From Bacillus sp. EB106-08-02-XG196 (GTDB taxonomy: Bacteria; Bacillota; Bacilli; Bacillales; Cytobacillaceae), in contig NZ_JABWSY010000002.1 of NCBI RefSeq assembly GCF_013396335.1, positions 327,516 to 391,515 on the forward strand: a DNA stretch of 64,000 bases. The letters run 5' to 3'. This document shows, in pieces, positions 9,024-16,220 of the stretch. The notes beneath the pieces were generated by a model. That model had not been told where the DNA came from. It was given only the letters and a program-made list of their open reading frames with translations, and made no database searches. How positions within the stretch are numbered: the stretch's first letter is position 1; each line of letters starts with the position of its first letter. A program made the position numbers and the translations under genes.

Positions 9024-9185
9024 TTAACAGCAGGTTGTATAATACCACCAGCCGCCAAAGATTAGGACCAGTATTAATAACACGATGAAGAGTGCGTACC
9101 ATCCGCCTCCTCCAGTTGAATAAGGAACAGGATAAACTGGATAAGGGGCTGGGTAACAACATGGATTTGGGTAGCCATATGACAC
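9024..9185 (-). CDS. Small YjcZ-like membrane protein, Pro/Tyr-rich N-terminus
   Basis: 53 residues from a GTG at 9185, picked because a G-rich GGGGGT lies 6 bases upstream; the open frame continues 21 codons further without a ribosome site. The N-terminus is rich in Pro, Tyr and Cys (YPNPCCYPAPYPVYP). It is followed by GGGG and one hydrophobic helix (ALFIVLLILVLIFGG) ending WWYYTTCC. The glycine-plus-single-helix layout resembles YjcZ-type small spore proteins, but this is similarity of style only. A dedicated terminator and its place beside sigK fit a late sporulation role (inference). Confidence 0.6.
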   Translation of the reverse strand: MSYGYPNPCCYPAPYPVYPVPYSTGGGGWYALFIVLLILVLIFGGWWYYTTCC

Positions 9186-9261
9186 GTAAATACCCCCTTT
9201 CCCTTTTAATACTAGGTTATGTGCCTGTATACTTTTATGTATAGGCAACTGCCGTTTTAAT

Positions 9262-9295
9262 TAAAAAAACAGAGTCGGAAAGGTTCCGGCTCTGT
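9262..9295 (-). terminator. Terminator of sigK
   Basis: A 12-bp stem, ACAGAGTCGGAA/TTCCGGCTCTGT (one G-U pair), with an AGG loop is followed on the minus strand by a T7 run, 3 bases after the sigK stop. Confidence 0.88.
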
Positions 9296-9298
9296 TCC

Positions 9299-10015
9299 TT
9301 AGTTCTTTTTCTTTCGCTCTTTTTCAGCACGATAAAATTCATGGAACATTTTCATTAGGGCTCGTTTTTCAATCCTAGAGACATAGCTTCTTGAAATCCC
9401 CAATTCCTTCGCAATTTCTCGCTGGGTTTTTTCCTTTTGTAGGTCAAGGCCAAAACGGCCAACAATGACTTCTTTTTCTCTGTCGTCCAGGACATCAATA
9501 TATTTCCGGATTTTTTCGAGCTCCATGTTCAACTGAATGGTATCAATAACGTCTTCTGATTCCGATTTGAGTACATCAATGAGAGAGATTTCATTTCCTT
9601 CTTTATCCTGTCCAATTGGGTCGTGCAAAGAGACATCCTTTTTTGTCTTCTTCAGTGCTCGAAGATGCATGAGGATTTCGTTTTCAATACAACGTGCTGC
9701 ATACGTCGCAAGCTTTGTTCCTTTCCCTTCGGAATAGCTCTCAATGGCTTTTATTAAACCAATTGTTCCTATTGAGATTAGATCCTCTGCATCCTCACCA
9801 GTATTTTCAAACTTTTTTACAATATGTGCTACAAGCCGTAAATTATGTTCAATTAACATATTACGAGCATGTGAGTCCCCTTCCGCCATCAATCGTAAAT
9901 ATTTCCTTTCATCTGCAGCAGATAGGGGCTGCGGAAAAGCATTGTTTTTAACATAAGAGACAAGAAATAAAAATTCCTTTATGAGATAACCAAGTGCTGT
10001 GAGAATCCCTGCCAT
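9299..10015 (-). CDS. sigK: Late mother-cell sigma factor SigK precursor, uninterrupted
   Basis: 238 residues from the second ATG (10015), since GGGGGTGG is too close to the ATG at 10021. It has a hydrophobic pro-sequence of about 20 residues ending before [10 protein letters not shown], removed by SpoIVFB in the family. It then has region 2 ([21 protein letters not shown] region) and a region 4.2 helix-turn-helix ([19 protein letters not shown]). In B. subtilis the skin element splits this gene; here the frame is continuous. A CATAGGAAT box about 45 bases upstream (10058-10066) resembles a SigE/SigK -10 site (tentative). Confidence 0.95.
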   Translation of the reverse strand: MAGILTALGYLIKEFLFLVSYVKNNAFPQPLSAADERKYLRLMAEGDSHARNMLIEHNLRLVAHIVKKFENTGEDAEDLISIGTIGLIKAIESYSEGKGTKLATYAARCIENEILMHLRALKKTKKDVSLHDPIGQDKEGNEISLIDVLKSESEDVIDTIQLNMELEKIRKYIDVLDDREKEVIVGRFGLDLQKEKTQREIAKELGISRSYVSRIEKRALMKMFHEFYRAEKERKKKN

Positions 10016-10133
10016 GCACATCCACCCCCGTGCTTTTTTGGGCTTTGCCTATAACTAATTCCTATGTTATAAACTGGGTGATTGTGTCTGTCCAAAAGAT
10101 TTTATTTGAAAATAAAGGCTTTTATCACACTAC

Positions 10134-10170
10134 AAAAAAAAGCACTGACCTTTGAAAAGGGTCAATGCTT
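10134..10170 (-). terminator. Terminator after the 25-codon ORF
   Basis: AGCACTGACC pairs with GGTCAATGCT (one mismatch), and a T8 run follows on the minus strand. It closes the array of tiny ORFs. Confidence 0.85.
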
Positions 10171-10174
10171 CTTG

Positions 10175-10252
10175 TTATTCTACACTTAGCTCCGCTGTAA
10201 TTACACAACCAATCGCCGCAGTTATGACCAAAGCCATCACGATCATGAACAT
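10175..10252 (-). CDS. 25-residue hydrophobic micropeptide
   Basis: The ORF MFMIVMALVITAAIGCVITA-ELSVE is 25 residues, almost entirely one membrane-spanning segment. GGGGTGGAG lies 5 bases before the ATG, and a strong terminator begins 5 bases after the stop, so the unit looks like a real, monocistronic-size gene. Its ribosome site abuts an inverted repeat (10261-10327). I do not recognise the family. Membrane localisation is inferred from composition. Confidence 0.6.
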   Translation of the reverse strand: MFMIVMALVITAAIGCVITAELSVE

Positions 10253-10260
10253 ATTCTCCA

Positions 10261-10327
10261 CCCCTTAAGATAGATCCTTTTATCTACTTCGAATTTATCA
10301 CATTTTCACAGTATCTAACTTAAGGGG
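10261..10327 (-). repeat. 15-bp inverted repeat touching the micropeptide ribosome site
   Basis: Arms 10261-10275 (CCCCTTAAGATAGAT) and 10313-10327 match as inverted copies in 14 of 15 positions, with a 37-base spacer. In the transcript, the 3' arm contains the AAGGGG half of the AAGGGGTGGAG ribosome site of the 25-codon ORF. It could be a translational switch or an operator. Confidence 0.6.
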
Positions 10328-10376
10328 ATATGAACATTTTGTTAACAAACATTTATCGTTAATCAGTTATATGATT

Positions 10377-10439
10377 TCATTTTTTATTTTTCTTCTTTGC
10401 TTTCACGAAAAGAAACAATAAAAAGGTATGCACCGGCAT
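10377..10439 (-). CDS. 20-residue basic micropeptide
   Basis: The ORF MPVHTFLLFLFVKAKKKNKK is preceded by a near-perfect AAGGAGGT with good spacing. It has a short hydrophobic stretch followed by a strongly basic tail. No family is recognised. The ribosome site is the main support; the ORF is too short for coding statistics. Confidence 0.45.
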   Translation of the reverse strand: MPVHTFLLFLFVKAKKKNKK

Positions 10440-10465
10440 TTTTCAACTACCTCCTTAATAGGCTA

Positions 10466-10525
10466 CTAGGTGGTATCTTTCATACTCCATAAGCTTGCTC
10501 CGCGTTTTTGAATTAAATATATCAT
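10466..10525 (-). CDS. Possible 19-residue micropeptide or decayed YrzI copy
   Basis: AAAGGTGGG precedes an ATG opening a 19-codon frame (MIYLIQKRGASLWSMKDTT). In the +1 frame the same DNA reads KLMEYERYHLVAY before a TAA, which resembles the C-terminal KLxEx-xERQxxxYHL of the neighbouring YrzI genes. It may be a frameshifted, shortened fourth copy. Weak evidence. Confidence 0.25.
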   Translation of the reverse strand: MIYLIQKRGASLWSMKDTT

Positions 10526-10560
10526 TGTAAACCCACCTTTCTTTTTTGTCATTTATAGCC

Positions 10561-10704
10561 TTAATACATAATGCGATGAACGGATATCTGACGATCCTTC
10601 GTTGCTTCATATATTTTCTTAATTTGTTCTTGGTGTGCTGCTTCTTCGATACTGATCTCACGTTTATTGATGGTAATGGATAAGAATAAAATATTTAAGG
10701 TCAT
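10561..10704 (-). CDS. YrzI family small protein, copy A
   Basis: 47 residues beginning MTLNILFLSITINKREISIE and ending DRQISVHRIMY, with GGGAGGTGATAG before the ATG. It is the most divergent of three tandem copies. The family (Bacillus tandem small proteins, YrzI type) is known to occur in adjacent copies. The N-terminal half is hydrophobic, the rest a charged amphipathic helix. The function is unknown. It is downstream of copy B by 26 bases. Confidence 0.8.
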   Translation of the reverse strand: MTLNILFLSITINKREISIEEAAHQEQIKKIYEATKDRQISVHRIMY

Positions 10705-10730
10705 GACTATCACCTCCCATAAAGGGTTTA

Positions 10731-10871
10731 TTACATTAAATGATAAGCAGTAGCTTGACGGTCTTTGTGCTGATCATATAATTTTTCAACCATTTCATTT
10801 TGAATTGCTTCTTGCAGACTTTCTTCACGTTTCTTAACTGTAATCGAAAAAAACAATATATTAAGAGTCAT
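10731..10871 (-). CDS. YrzI family small protein, copy B
   Basis: 46 residues: MTLNILFFSITVKKREESLQ at the start, KDRQATAYHLM at the end. It is close to copy C in the middle (ESLQEA...NEMVEKL shared). The ribosome site is weaker (AAGGAAGTGTATTTAAATG). It lies between copies A and C, 26 and 30 bases from them, all in one orientation. No function is assigned. Confidence 0.8.
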   Translation of the reverse strand: MTLNILFFSITVKKREESLQEAIQNEMVEKLYDQHKDRQATAYHLM

Positions 10872-10901
10872 TTAAATACACTTCCTTTTTTTAGGGTTAA
10901 T

Positions 10902-11042
10902 TTATAGTAAATGATAAACTGACAATTGACGTTCCTTGTTTTGCTCAAAAAGTTTTTCAACCATTTCATTTCGAGTTGCTTCTTGTAGACTTTCTTTACG
11001 TTTTTTTAATGTAATCGAGATAAAAAATATATTTAGTGTCAT
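10902..11042 (-). CDS. YrzI family small protein, copy C
   Basis: 46 residues from the ATG at 11042: MTLNIFFISITLKKRKESLQ at the start, KERQLSVYHLL at the end. GAGAGGTGATAG precedes this ATG, so the 20-codon upstream extension is rejected. It is the first of three tandem copies on the minus strand, just after a terminator at 11103-11135, so a promoter should lie at about 11045-11100. Confidence 0.82.
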   Translation of the reverse strand: MTLNIFFISITLKKRKESLQEATRNEMVEKLFEQNKERQLSVYHLL

Positions 11043-11102
11043 AACTATCACCTCTCTTCCCTTTACGACCAAATTTGTAAGTAATATCCATTTAATGAAC
11101 AC

Positions 11103-11135
11103 AAAAAGGCCGCAAGAAATTACTCCCTTGCGGCC
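11103..11135 (-). terminator. Terminator upstream of the YrzI array
   Basis: A perfect 9-bp stem, GGCCGCAAG/CTTGCGGCC, with a 10-base loop is followed by T5 on the minus strand. It is the second of two back-to-back terminators. Confidence 0.8.
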
Positions 11136-11150
11136 AAAATTTTAGGCACA

Positions 11151-11181
11151 AAAATACCGCAGGGCAGCACTCTCCCTGCGG
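11151..11181 (-). terminator. Terminator of the 34-residue ORF
   Basis: A perfect 8-bp stem, CCGCAGGG/CCCTGCGG, with a 9-base loop is followed on the minus strand by ATTTTTG. Confidence 0.8.
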
Positions 11182-11207
11182 CATGGATATGTTAGGTAAC
11201 TAAAAAA

Positions 11208-11312
11208 TTAGTTAAGCAATCCATTCCTGTCGGTCGAATGCAAATTATTTACATATGCAGTTGTCATCCAAATAGCATTACCAGTGAAAGCAACCATTAA
11301 CTTCTTCATCAT
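11208..11312 (-). CDS. 34-residue small protein of unknown function
   Basis: The ORF begins MMKKLMVAFTGNAIWMTTAY and ends RNGLLN. An excellent GAAGGAGGT lies 8 bases before the ATG and a terminator follows 26 bases after the stop. A short hydrophobic N-terminal segment after KK could be a membrane anchor or leader. No family is recognised. Signals on both sides make it a likely gene. Confidence 0.6.
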   Translation of the reverse strand: MMKKLMVAFTGNAIWMTTAYVNNLHSTDRNGLLN

Positions 11313-11430
11313 TTTCTTCGACCTCCTTCGGAATTTTTTACTAACTACGGTAATTATATCCATCAACATACCCTTTGTAAACCATTTTTTTGAAACTTTT
11401 TAATAAATAGTTAAATTGCCTGGTTTATTC

Positions 11431-11463
11431 AAAAAAAAATAAACGTCCCTAGGGAACGTTTAT
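11431..11463 (-). terminator. Terminator of yrhC, overlapping its stop codon
   Basis: An 8-bp stem, ATAAACGT/ACGTTTAT, with an inner CCCT/AGGG pairing is followed by T9 on the minus strand. The yrhC stop lies inside the stem. Confidence 0.85.
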
Positions 11464-11708
11464 CTCTGGTTGCCGTCTTCCATATCCATAAGTTTAAGCT
11501 GGCACTGTTTCGATTGAATAAAAAGTAAAATCGAAATCGCTAAAAAGGACATAGAGGAGATCATCATTATATTTACATCCATCTCACTCTTAGAGTCTGA
11601 TGGAATAATTACGCCTAAAAAGAAAAATACACCGACAGCGAGTAATACGACAGCAAATTGTTTAAAATCCACCATTTTTTCAAAAAGACTTTTTGTTTGT
11701 TTGTCCAC
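11460..11708 (-). CDS. yrhC: YrhC-like membrane protein
   Basis: 82 residues with two hydrophobic segments (about 19-35 and 47-63) and charged ends. It matches the YrhC family start (MDKQ...KKMVDFK). In B. subtilis yrhC ends the mtnN-mccA-mccB operon; here it follows mtnN directly, with a terminator between. Function unknown. Confidence 0.75.
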   Translation of the reverse strand: MDKQTKSLFEKMVDFKQFAVVLLAVGVFFFLGVIIPSDSKSEMDVNIMMISSMSFLAISILLFIQSKQCQLKLMDMEDGNQR

Positions 11709-11792
11709 TGTTGGTCACCTGCTTTTCTTAAAATCTACTAAGCTACTTTAACATAAAAAACAGCCTAAAAGAGTATGTAAATTTTAGAAAAA

Positions 11793-11819
11793 CAAAAAGT
11801 CCGATTTTTCCACCGGACT
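11793..11819 (-). terminator. Probable terminator of mtnN
   Basis: AGTCCG/CGGACT with a 10-base loop is followed by TTTTTG TTTTT on the minus strand, 15 bases after mtnN. Confidence 0.7.
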
Positions 11820-11833
11820 CTTCTATGAACAGT

Positions 11834-12529
11834 CTACCCTATTGCAGCGACTATTTTCATGACCAACGTAGCGGAATGGGTTGCTGCTGTGTCAATAAAT
11901 TGATCAAAGGAGATTTCTGATTCCTTCCCTGCAATATCAGATAGGGAGCGAATGATGACGAAAGGTACACCAAAACGATGTGCCACTTGTGCAATCGCTG
12001 CAGCTTCCATTTCAACCGCCTGCAATTTATCGAATTTTGATTGGACAAATTTAACACGCTCTGGATCTTCCATAAATGAATCCCCAGTAACAATCAGCCC
12101 TTTCGCCACTTGAAATTTATCTAGTTCCTTTGCAGCATTTTCAGCTATTTGTACTAGCTTTTCATCTGCTGTAAAAGCTGCTGGAAGCTGTGGCACCTGA
12201 CCATATTCATAACCGAAGGCTGTTACATCCACATCATGATGACGTACTTCCGTAGAGATAACGGCATCACCAACATTTAAATCAGGATTAAAGCCGCCTG
12301 CAGAGCCTGTATTAATGATGTAATCTGGCTTATATTTTTCAAGCAAAATGGTTGTTGACATAGCGGCATTTACTTTGCCAATTCCAGAACGCAGTAATAT
12401 CACTTCTGCTCCTTTCATTTGGCCAAAAGTAAACTCACATCCTGCAACTGTTTCCTGAGTTTGTCCGTCAATATTATCCCTTAACAGCTTGACTTCTTCT
12501 TCCATTGCTCCAATTATGGCGATTTTCAT
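11834..12529 (-). CDS. mtnN: 5'-methylthioadenosine/S-adenosylhomocysteine nucleosidase
   Basis: 231 residues from the ATG at 12529 (AAAGAGG upstream; [13 protein letters not shown] is the family start). Active-site features include E12, the NTGSAGGF loop, the [11 protein letters not shown] motif and the catalytic aspartate in SLSDIAG. It splits methylthioadenosine and S-adenosylhomocysteine in the methionine cycle. It is separated from yrhC by a terminator. No mccA or mccB is nearby, unlike B. subtilis. Confidence 0.95.
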   Translation of the reverse strand: MKIAIIGAMEEEVKLLRDNIDGQTQETVAGCEFTFGQMKGAEVILLRSGIGKVNAAMSTTILLEKYKPDYIINTGSAGGFNPDLNVGDAVISTEVRHHDVDVTAFGYEYGQVPQLPAAFTADEKLVQIAENAAKELDKFQVAKGLIVTGDSFMEDPERVKFVQSKFDKLQAVEMEAAAIAQVAHRFGVPFVIIRSLSDIAGKESEISFDQFIDTAATHSATLVMKIVAAIG

Positions 12530-12741
12530 ATTTAAACCTCTTTCTTTTTGTTTTACTTCTTTCATAATAATCTTCCTCGGATTGAACTATCATATCCGCA
12601 AACACTATTCTACCATCATTCGACAGAAATCTTCCAATATGAGAGGTTAAAACCTCACTATCCTTTCTGGGAAGTTGGTATTATTTCATTGATTCACCAG
12701 CAGGAATTAACTAGAATGTACATAGGGAAAGGGTGGTCAAA

Positions 12742-12951
12742 ATGATGAATTTCCAACTTGATTTTATTGAGGATAAAGTAGAATTCTTTGATGCAACAGA
12801 TCTTAAAGTATTGGAAAAAAAAATCGAAGTAAAAATCGAGGAAAACAAAGCGATATTATTAGGAGTTCATTCAGTCTCTCATCAAATGTTTGCTAACGAA
12901 AAGGGTCAGACATATTTTACCGCAGTCGTTCACTTTAAACGCAAAAAATAG
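12742..12951 (+). CDS. yrzA: DUF2536 family protein YrzA
   Basis: 69 residues, beginning MMNFQLDFIEDKVEFFDATD and ending TAVVHFKRKK. AAAGGGTGG lies just before the ATG at 12742; the ORF's earlier GTG sits inside this site. It matches YrzA of B. subtilis in length and ends. Function unknown. It is convergent with yrrS through a shared terminator. Confidence 0.75.
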   Translation: MMNFQLDFIEDKVEFFDATDLKVLEKKIEVKIEENKAILLGVHSVSHQMFANEKGQTYFTAVVHFKRKK

Positions 12952-12975
12952 GATGGAAAGCCCATCCTATTTTTT
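12943..12975. terminator. Bidirectional terminator between yrzA and yrrS
   Basis: AAAAAATAGGATGG pairs fully with CCATCCTATTTTTT around a 5-base loop. The yrzA stop lies in the left arm. Confidence 0.88.
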
Positions 12976-12981
12976 ATGTTT

Positions 12982-13644
12982 CTATTGAATTACAGAAAGC
13001 TCTTCAACCTTTACAGGTTTCCAGCCTTCGCCATCTACCCATTCAAGGTAAACATTGTATTTTAGCTGTTTGTCTTTAGAGGCCACGGTACTGAATGATC
13101 CAGCACCTGTTGTTTTATCCCGACCTAACCAATATAAAGTCATATTACTTTCTTCAAGGCCTGTTGCATATGAAATAGCCTTTAGCATTTCCTGCCAATC
13201 AACATGTGATTCATCATAAACTGGGGTATGTTCACCTGTTTGCACGGTACCTACAGGCTTCCAAGCAGGGTTCTCGATGGTTCTAACTACATTGGTAGTT
13301 CCATCGCCTTCTGTTATAACTGCTTGTGAATCATCTTCCTGTTCAGGCGCTGCAGCTTCTTCACTTTCTTCATCCGTACCTTCTTCAGTATCAGTATCTT
13401 CCTCAGTTTCCTGAGCAGCGTCATTTTTTTCAGTATCTTTATCCTCTTTTTCTGAGGCTTGATTTGCTGTTTTTGTATTTTCCTTTTCAGGAGCTGCTTT
13501 ATCGTCACCTGATAAAAAGATCGTATAGGCTACAAAGAAAATGAGTGCTAGCACAATGACAATTAGACTATTCAAGATAATGTTCGTTTTCTTCCTTTTA
13601 GCCCGATAACCAGAACGTGAGCCAGATTGGAAATCGTTACTCAT
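12982..13644 (-). CDS. yrrS: YrrS family protein (DUF1510), membrane-anchored
   Basis: 220 residues in three parts: a basic N-terminus with one transmembrane helix (about 24-44), an acidic low-complexity linker (about 50-105, runs of E, D, T, A), and a C-terminal globular DUF1510 domain (NPAWKPVGTVQTGEH onward) predicted outside the membrane. TTGGAGGG precedes the ATG. It follows pbpI, as in B. subtilis, suggesting a joint role at the forespore or cell envelope (inference). Confidence 0.85.
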   Translation of the reverse strand: MSNDFQSGSRSGYRAKRKKTNIILNSLIVIVLALIFFVAYTIFLSGDDKAAPEKENTKTANQASEKEDKDTEKNDAAQETEEDTDTEEGTDEESEEAAAPEQEDDSQAVITEGDGTTNVVRTIENPAWKPVGTVQTGEHTPVYDESHVDWQEMLKAISYATGLEESNMTLYWLGRDKTTGAGSFSTVASKDKQLKYNVYLEWVDGEGWKPVKVEELSVIQ

Positions 13645-13661
13645 ACAAAAATCCCTCCAAA

Positions 13662-13682
13662 TAGAAAAGCGAAAGCGCCGCT
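13662..13682. repeat. Fragment of a dispersed intergenic repeat
   Basis: TAGAAAAGCGAAAGCGCCGC shares its start with the 120-bp hairpin repeat after rarA (34950 onward). It is probably a truncated copy lying between yrrS and pbpI. Confidence 0.5.
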
Positions 13683-13755
13683 AAACAATTATTATGGCTG
13701 TCAACATTCTAACATGAATTGAAAAGAACTTGAAGGATTTTCCCTTAAGTTAATA

Positions 13756-15516
13756 CTATTGTAATCCTTTGTCATATTCATATAACATTTTTACCATATC
13801 GGCAAATAATAAATTTACACCGCCTTCTGTATCTAGAACATCTAGATTAACAGCGACAAGCGCGTATTTGGGATTTTGATAAGGAAAATAGCCTGCAAAC
13901 CACTTGTTATGCAACTGCTTTTCATTCTCATATTTCCCTGTCTCCGCGGTTCCTGACTTCCCTGCAACCTCATAGGGAAGGTCTAGAAACCATTTCCCAG
14001 TTCCATTCGGATTTACAACAACTTCTCTTAATAATTTCTGAAGCTTCATTGCCGTATAAGGTGAAATAGTATCGCCAGATAACGCTTTATTATCAAAGGT
14101 AACCATCGTCGTCCCATTTTTATACTCAATTTTCGAAGCGGTACTCACCATTTCTTTTTTACCACCTCTTGCGATCGTAGCCATCATATTGGCTATGGCC
14201 AGCGGCGTTGCCCGAACCTCATGCTGACCAATCCCTGACATGGCAGCATAGTTTTGATCTTTCTTAGCCTCTTCAGTTAAAAACACCCTGCCTTTATCTT
14301 CATCGACAAGTTGTTTAAAATTATCGGTATGGTAAACTTCACCCTGCCAGCCTACTGTACCTGTTAACGACAATTTCTCAGCATAATCCTCCAACATATT
14401 TTTATCTATTTTTTGAAGTTCCTTTGCCAGCTCGCCAAAGGTCCGGTTACAGCTTCTTGCAAAGCTATCCGTAAAAGAGAGCATTCCATAATTATATTTG
14501 CTTTCCGGATCACCATTAATTTTTTTACTACAATCAAATAGCCTTGTTGGGTCATCCAGACTTTGATCAATGGCGGCAGCTGCCACCACGGTTTTAAAGA
14601 TTGAGCCCATTATTTCTTGCTTTAGCATTCGATTCGTAATCCCAGAGCCGCTATAAGGATCACTTTGATTGATAGCTGGTCGCGAAACCGATGCTAGGAC
14701 ACTATTGCTTTCAATATCAAGGAGCACTAACCCGCCATTTTTTATTGCATGCTGGTCTACTAATTCCTCCGATTTCTGCTGCAGCTCTTTATCAATCGTT
14801 GTTCGAACATTTACTGGGTAAAAAGGATTAGCTGGATCAACATACTTTACATTAATTCCGAATAACGGTGCCCCGTCACCATCTACGTGATAAACAAGTT
14901 TGGACTTTCCTTCTGGAAGTAAAAATTCATCAAAACTTTCTTCAAGACCAGAAACACCTATAAGTGTCTTCTCAGAGAGATCCTTATTTGAATAGCGCTT
15001 TTTTAATTCTTCGGCGTTTTCCCCCGTTAAACCAATTAATTGCGCCGCGAGTATTTCGGTGCGTTCAAATTTCTTTTCAATGGCAAATACACCCGGTATT
15101 TCAAGCTTGTTAATTTTTTCCATTTGCGAAGGTGTTAATTCCATAGGCTGTGGTTCTCCATATGCAAAAGGTTTATTTGCATCCTTTAAGGCATTTTTCA
15201 AACTATATTCTGAAATACCAGAAATAGTTGATACTGCTTCTATATCCCAATCCATATTATTTAAAAAAGGAAAGAGAACAAGAACAGATACTTTTTTATG
15301 GGTTAGCAACTCTCCATTCCGATCTAGAAAATTACCACGCCCGTTATCGATGACTAGTTCCTGCGTTCTTTGCTTTACACTTTCTTCCAATAGATTTACA
15401 TTGTGCTTTGAAAAGGACTCCGTTTGAACCAACTGAATCTGAATTAATCGCCCAGTGAGGATTAATAGCCCAGCTATACAAAGAACGAGTAAACCTTTAA
15501 TTCGTCTACGTATCAT
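13756..15516 (-). CDS. pbpI: Class B penicillin-binding protein PbpI (YrrR)
   Basis: 586 residues from the ATG at 15516 (GAGGTG upstream; MIRRRIKGLL then one membrane helix). It has a dimerisation domain, then the transpeptidase with SxxK (SIFK), SxN (SCN) and KSGT (AGKSGTAETG) motifs intact. It cross-links peptidoglycan; the B. subtilis orthologue is made in the forespore. The ribosome site lies inside the hairpin that also terminates greA transcription (15517-15551). yrrS follows. Confidence 0.92.
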   Translation of the reverse strand: MIRRRIKGLLVLCIAGLLILTGRLIQIQLVQTESFSKHNVNLLEESVKQRTQELVIDNGRGNFLDRNGELLTHKKVSVLVLFPFLNNMDWDIEAVSTISGISEYSLKNALKDANKPFAYGEPQPMELTPSQMEKINKLEIPGVFAIEKKFERTEILAAQLIGLTGENAEELKKRYSNKDLSEKTLIGVSGLEESFDEFLLPEGKSKLVYHVDGDGAPLFGINVKYVDPANPFYPVNVRTTIDKELQQKSEELVDQHAIKNGGLVLLDIESNSVLASVSRPAINQSDPYSGSGITNRMLKQEIMGSIFKTVVAAAAIDQSLDDPTRLFDCSKKINGDPESKYNYGMLSFTDSFARSCNRTFGELAKELQKIDKNMLEDYAEKLSLTGTVGWQGEVYHTDNFKQLVDEDKGRVFLTEEAKKDQNYAAMSGIGQHEVRATPLAIANMMATIARGGKKEMVSTASKIEYKNGTTMVTFDNKALSGDTISPYTAMKLQKLLREVVVNPNGTGKWFLDLPYEVAGKSGTAETGKYENEKQLHNKWFAGYFPYQNPKYALVAVNLDVLDTEGGVNLLFADMVKMLYEYDKGLQ

Positions 15517-15551
15517 AAAAAACACCTCGTCAAAAGTTTTGACGAGGTGTT
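15517..15551 (-). terminator. greA terminator whose 3' arm holds the pbpI ribosome site
   Basis: A perfect 15-bp inverted repeat (AACACCTCGTCAAAA and its complement, one central base) is followed on the minus strand by T6 and then immediately by the pbpI ATG. GAGGTG is in the 3' arm. Confidence 0.9.
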
Positions 15552-15582
15552 CCCATTTCAAACATAAAGTTAAAAAAATCAA

Positions 15583-16059
15583 TTAACTAATAGAGACAAT
15601 ACGGACGCTCATTTCACCGCCTGGTGTTTGAACGGATACTTGATCGCCTACTTTTTTGCCGATTAGGCTTTTCGCTATTGGAGAATCGTTTGAAATTTTT
15701 CCTTCAAACGGATCTGCCTCTGCACTGCCCACGATGGTATAAGTTTCTTCATCACCATTGGGAAGTTCTACAAATGTAACAGATCTGCCTAATGTAACAG
15801 AATCACTAGCCATGTCGCCTTCTTCAATAATCTTAGCGTTGCGAATCATATTTTCTAAAGTTGTAATCCGACCTTCTACAAATGCTTGTTCTTCTTTTGC
15901 AGAATCGTATTCAGAGTTTTCAGATAAATCCCCGAAACTTCTTGCAATTTTAATTCTTTCAACAACTTCTTTACGCTTTACAGATTTTAAATGTTCAAGC
16001 TCCTGGATAAGTTTGTCTTTACCCGCCTGTGTCATTGGAAATACTTTTTCGATCGCCAA
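15583..16059 (-). CDS. greA: Transcription elongation factor GreA
   Basis: 158 residues, full length. It has an N-terminal coiled coil carrying the acidic tip ([18 protein letters not shown]) and a C-terminal domain ([10 protein letters not shown]). It stimulates transcript cleavage in backtracked RNA polymerase. The start is TTG with AAGGAG upstream. It follows udk across 161 bases in which I see only a GC-rich hairpin at about 16140-16170 and no gene. Confidence 0.97.
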   Translation of the reverse strand: MAIEKVFPMTQAGKDKLIQELEHLKSVKRKEVVERIKIARSFGDLSENSEYDSAKEEQAFVEGRITTLENMIRNAKIIEEGDMASDSVTLGRSVTFVELPNGDEETYTIVGSAEADPFEGKISNDSPIAKSLIGKKVGDQVSVQTPGGEMSVRIVSIS

Positions 16060-16220
16060 AACTTCTCACTCCTTCTAGTCTTCACAATCCCCCATAGATT
16101 GTGTTTGATAATGTTATGTAGGTATTACATAAATACATAGGAGCGCGTCCTCATTAAAGGGCGCGCAGCTTGTATTTATCCAATATGGATTCATTTTAAC
16201 CTAATCTTTAGGCTATTGTT

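Noticed and set aside
10455..10661. 68-codon minus-strand frame
   Set aside because: It overlaps the YrzI copy A gene in another frame and has no ribosome site; only its last part is discussed as a possible remnant.
13314..13508. Lys-rich 64-codon ORF
   Set aside because: It is a shadow of the acidic linker of yrrS in another frame.
16140..16175. GC-rich hairpin between udk and greA as a terminator
   Set aside because: The stem has a mismatch and no T tract follows on the minus strand.
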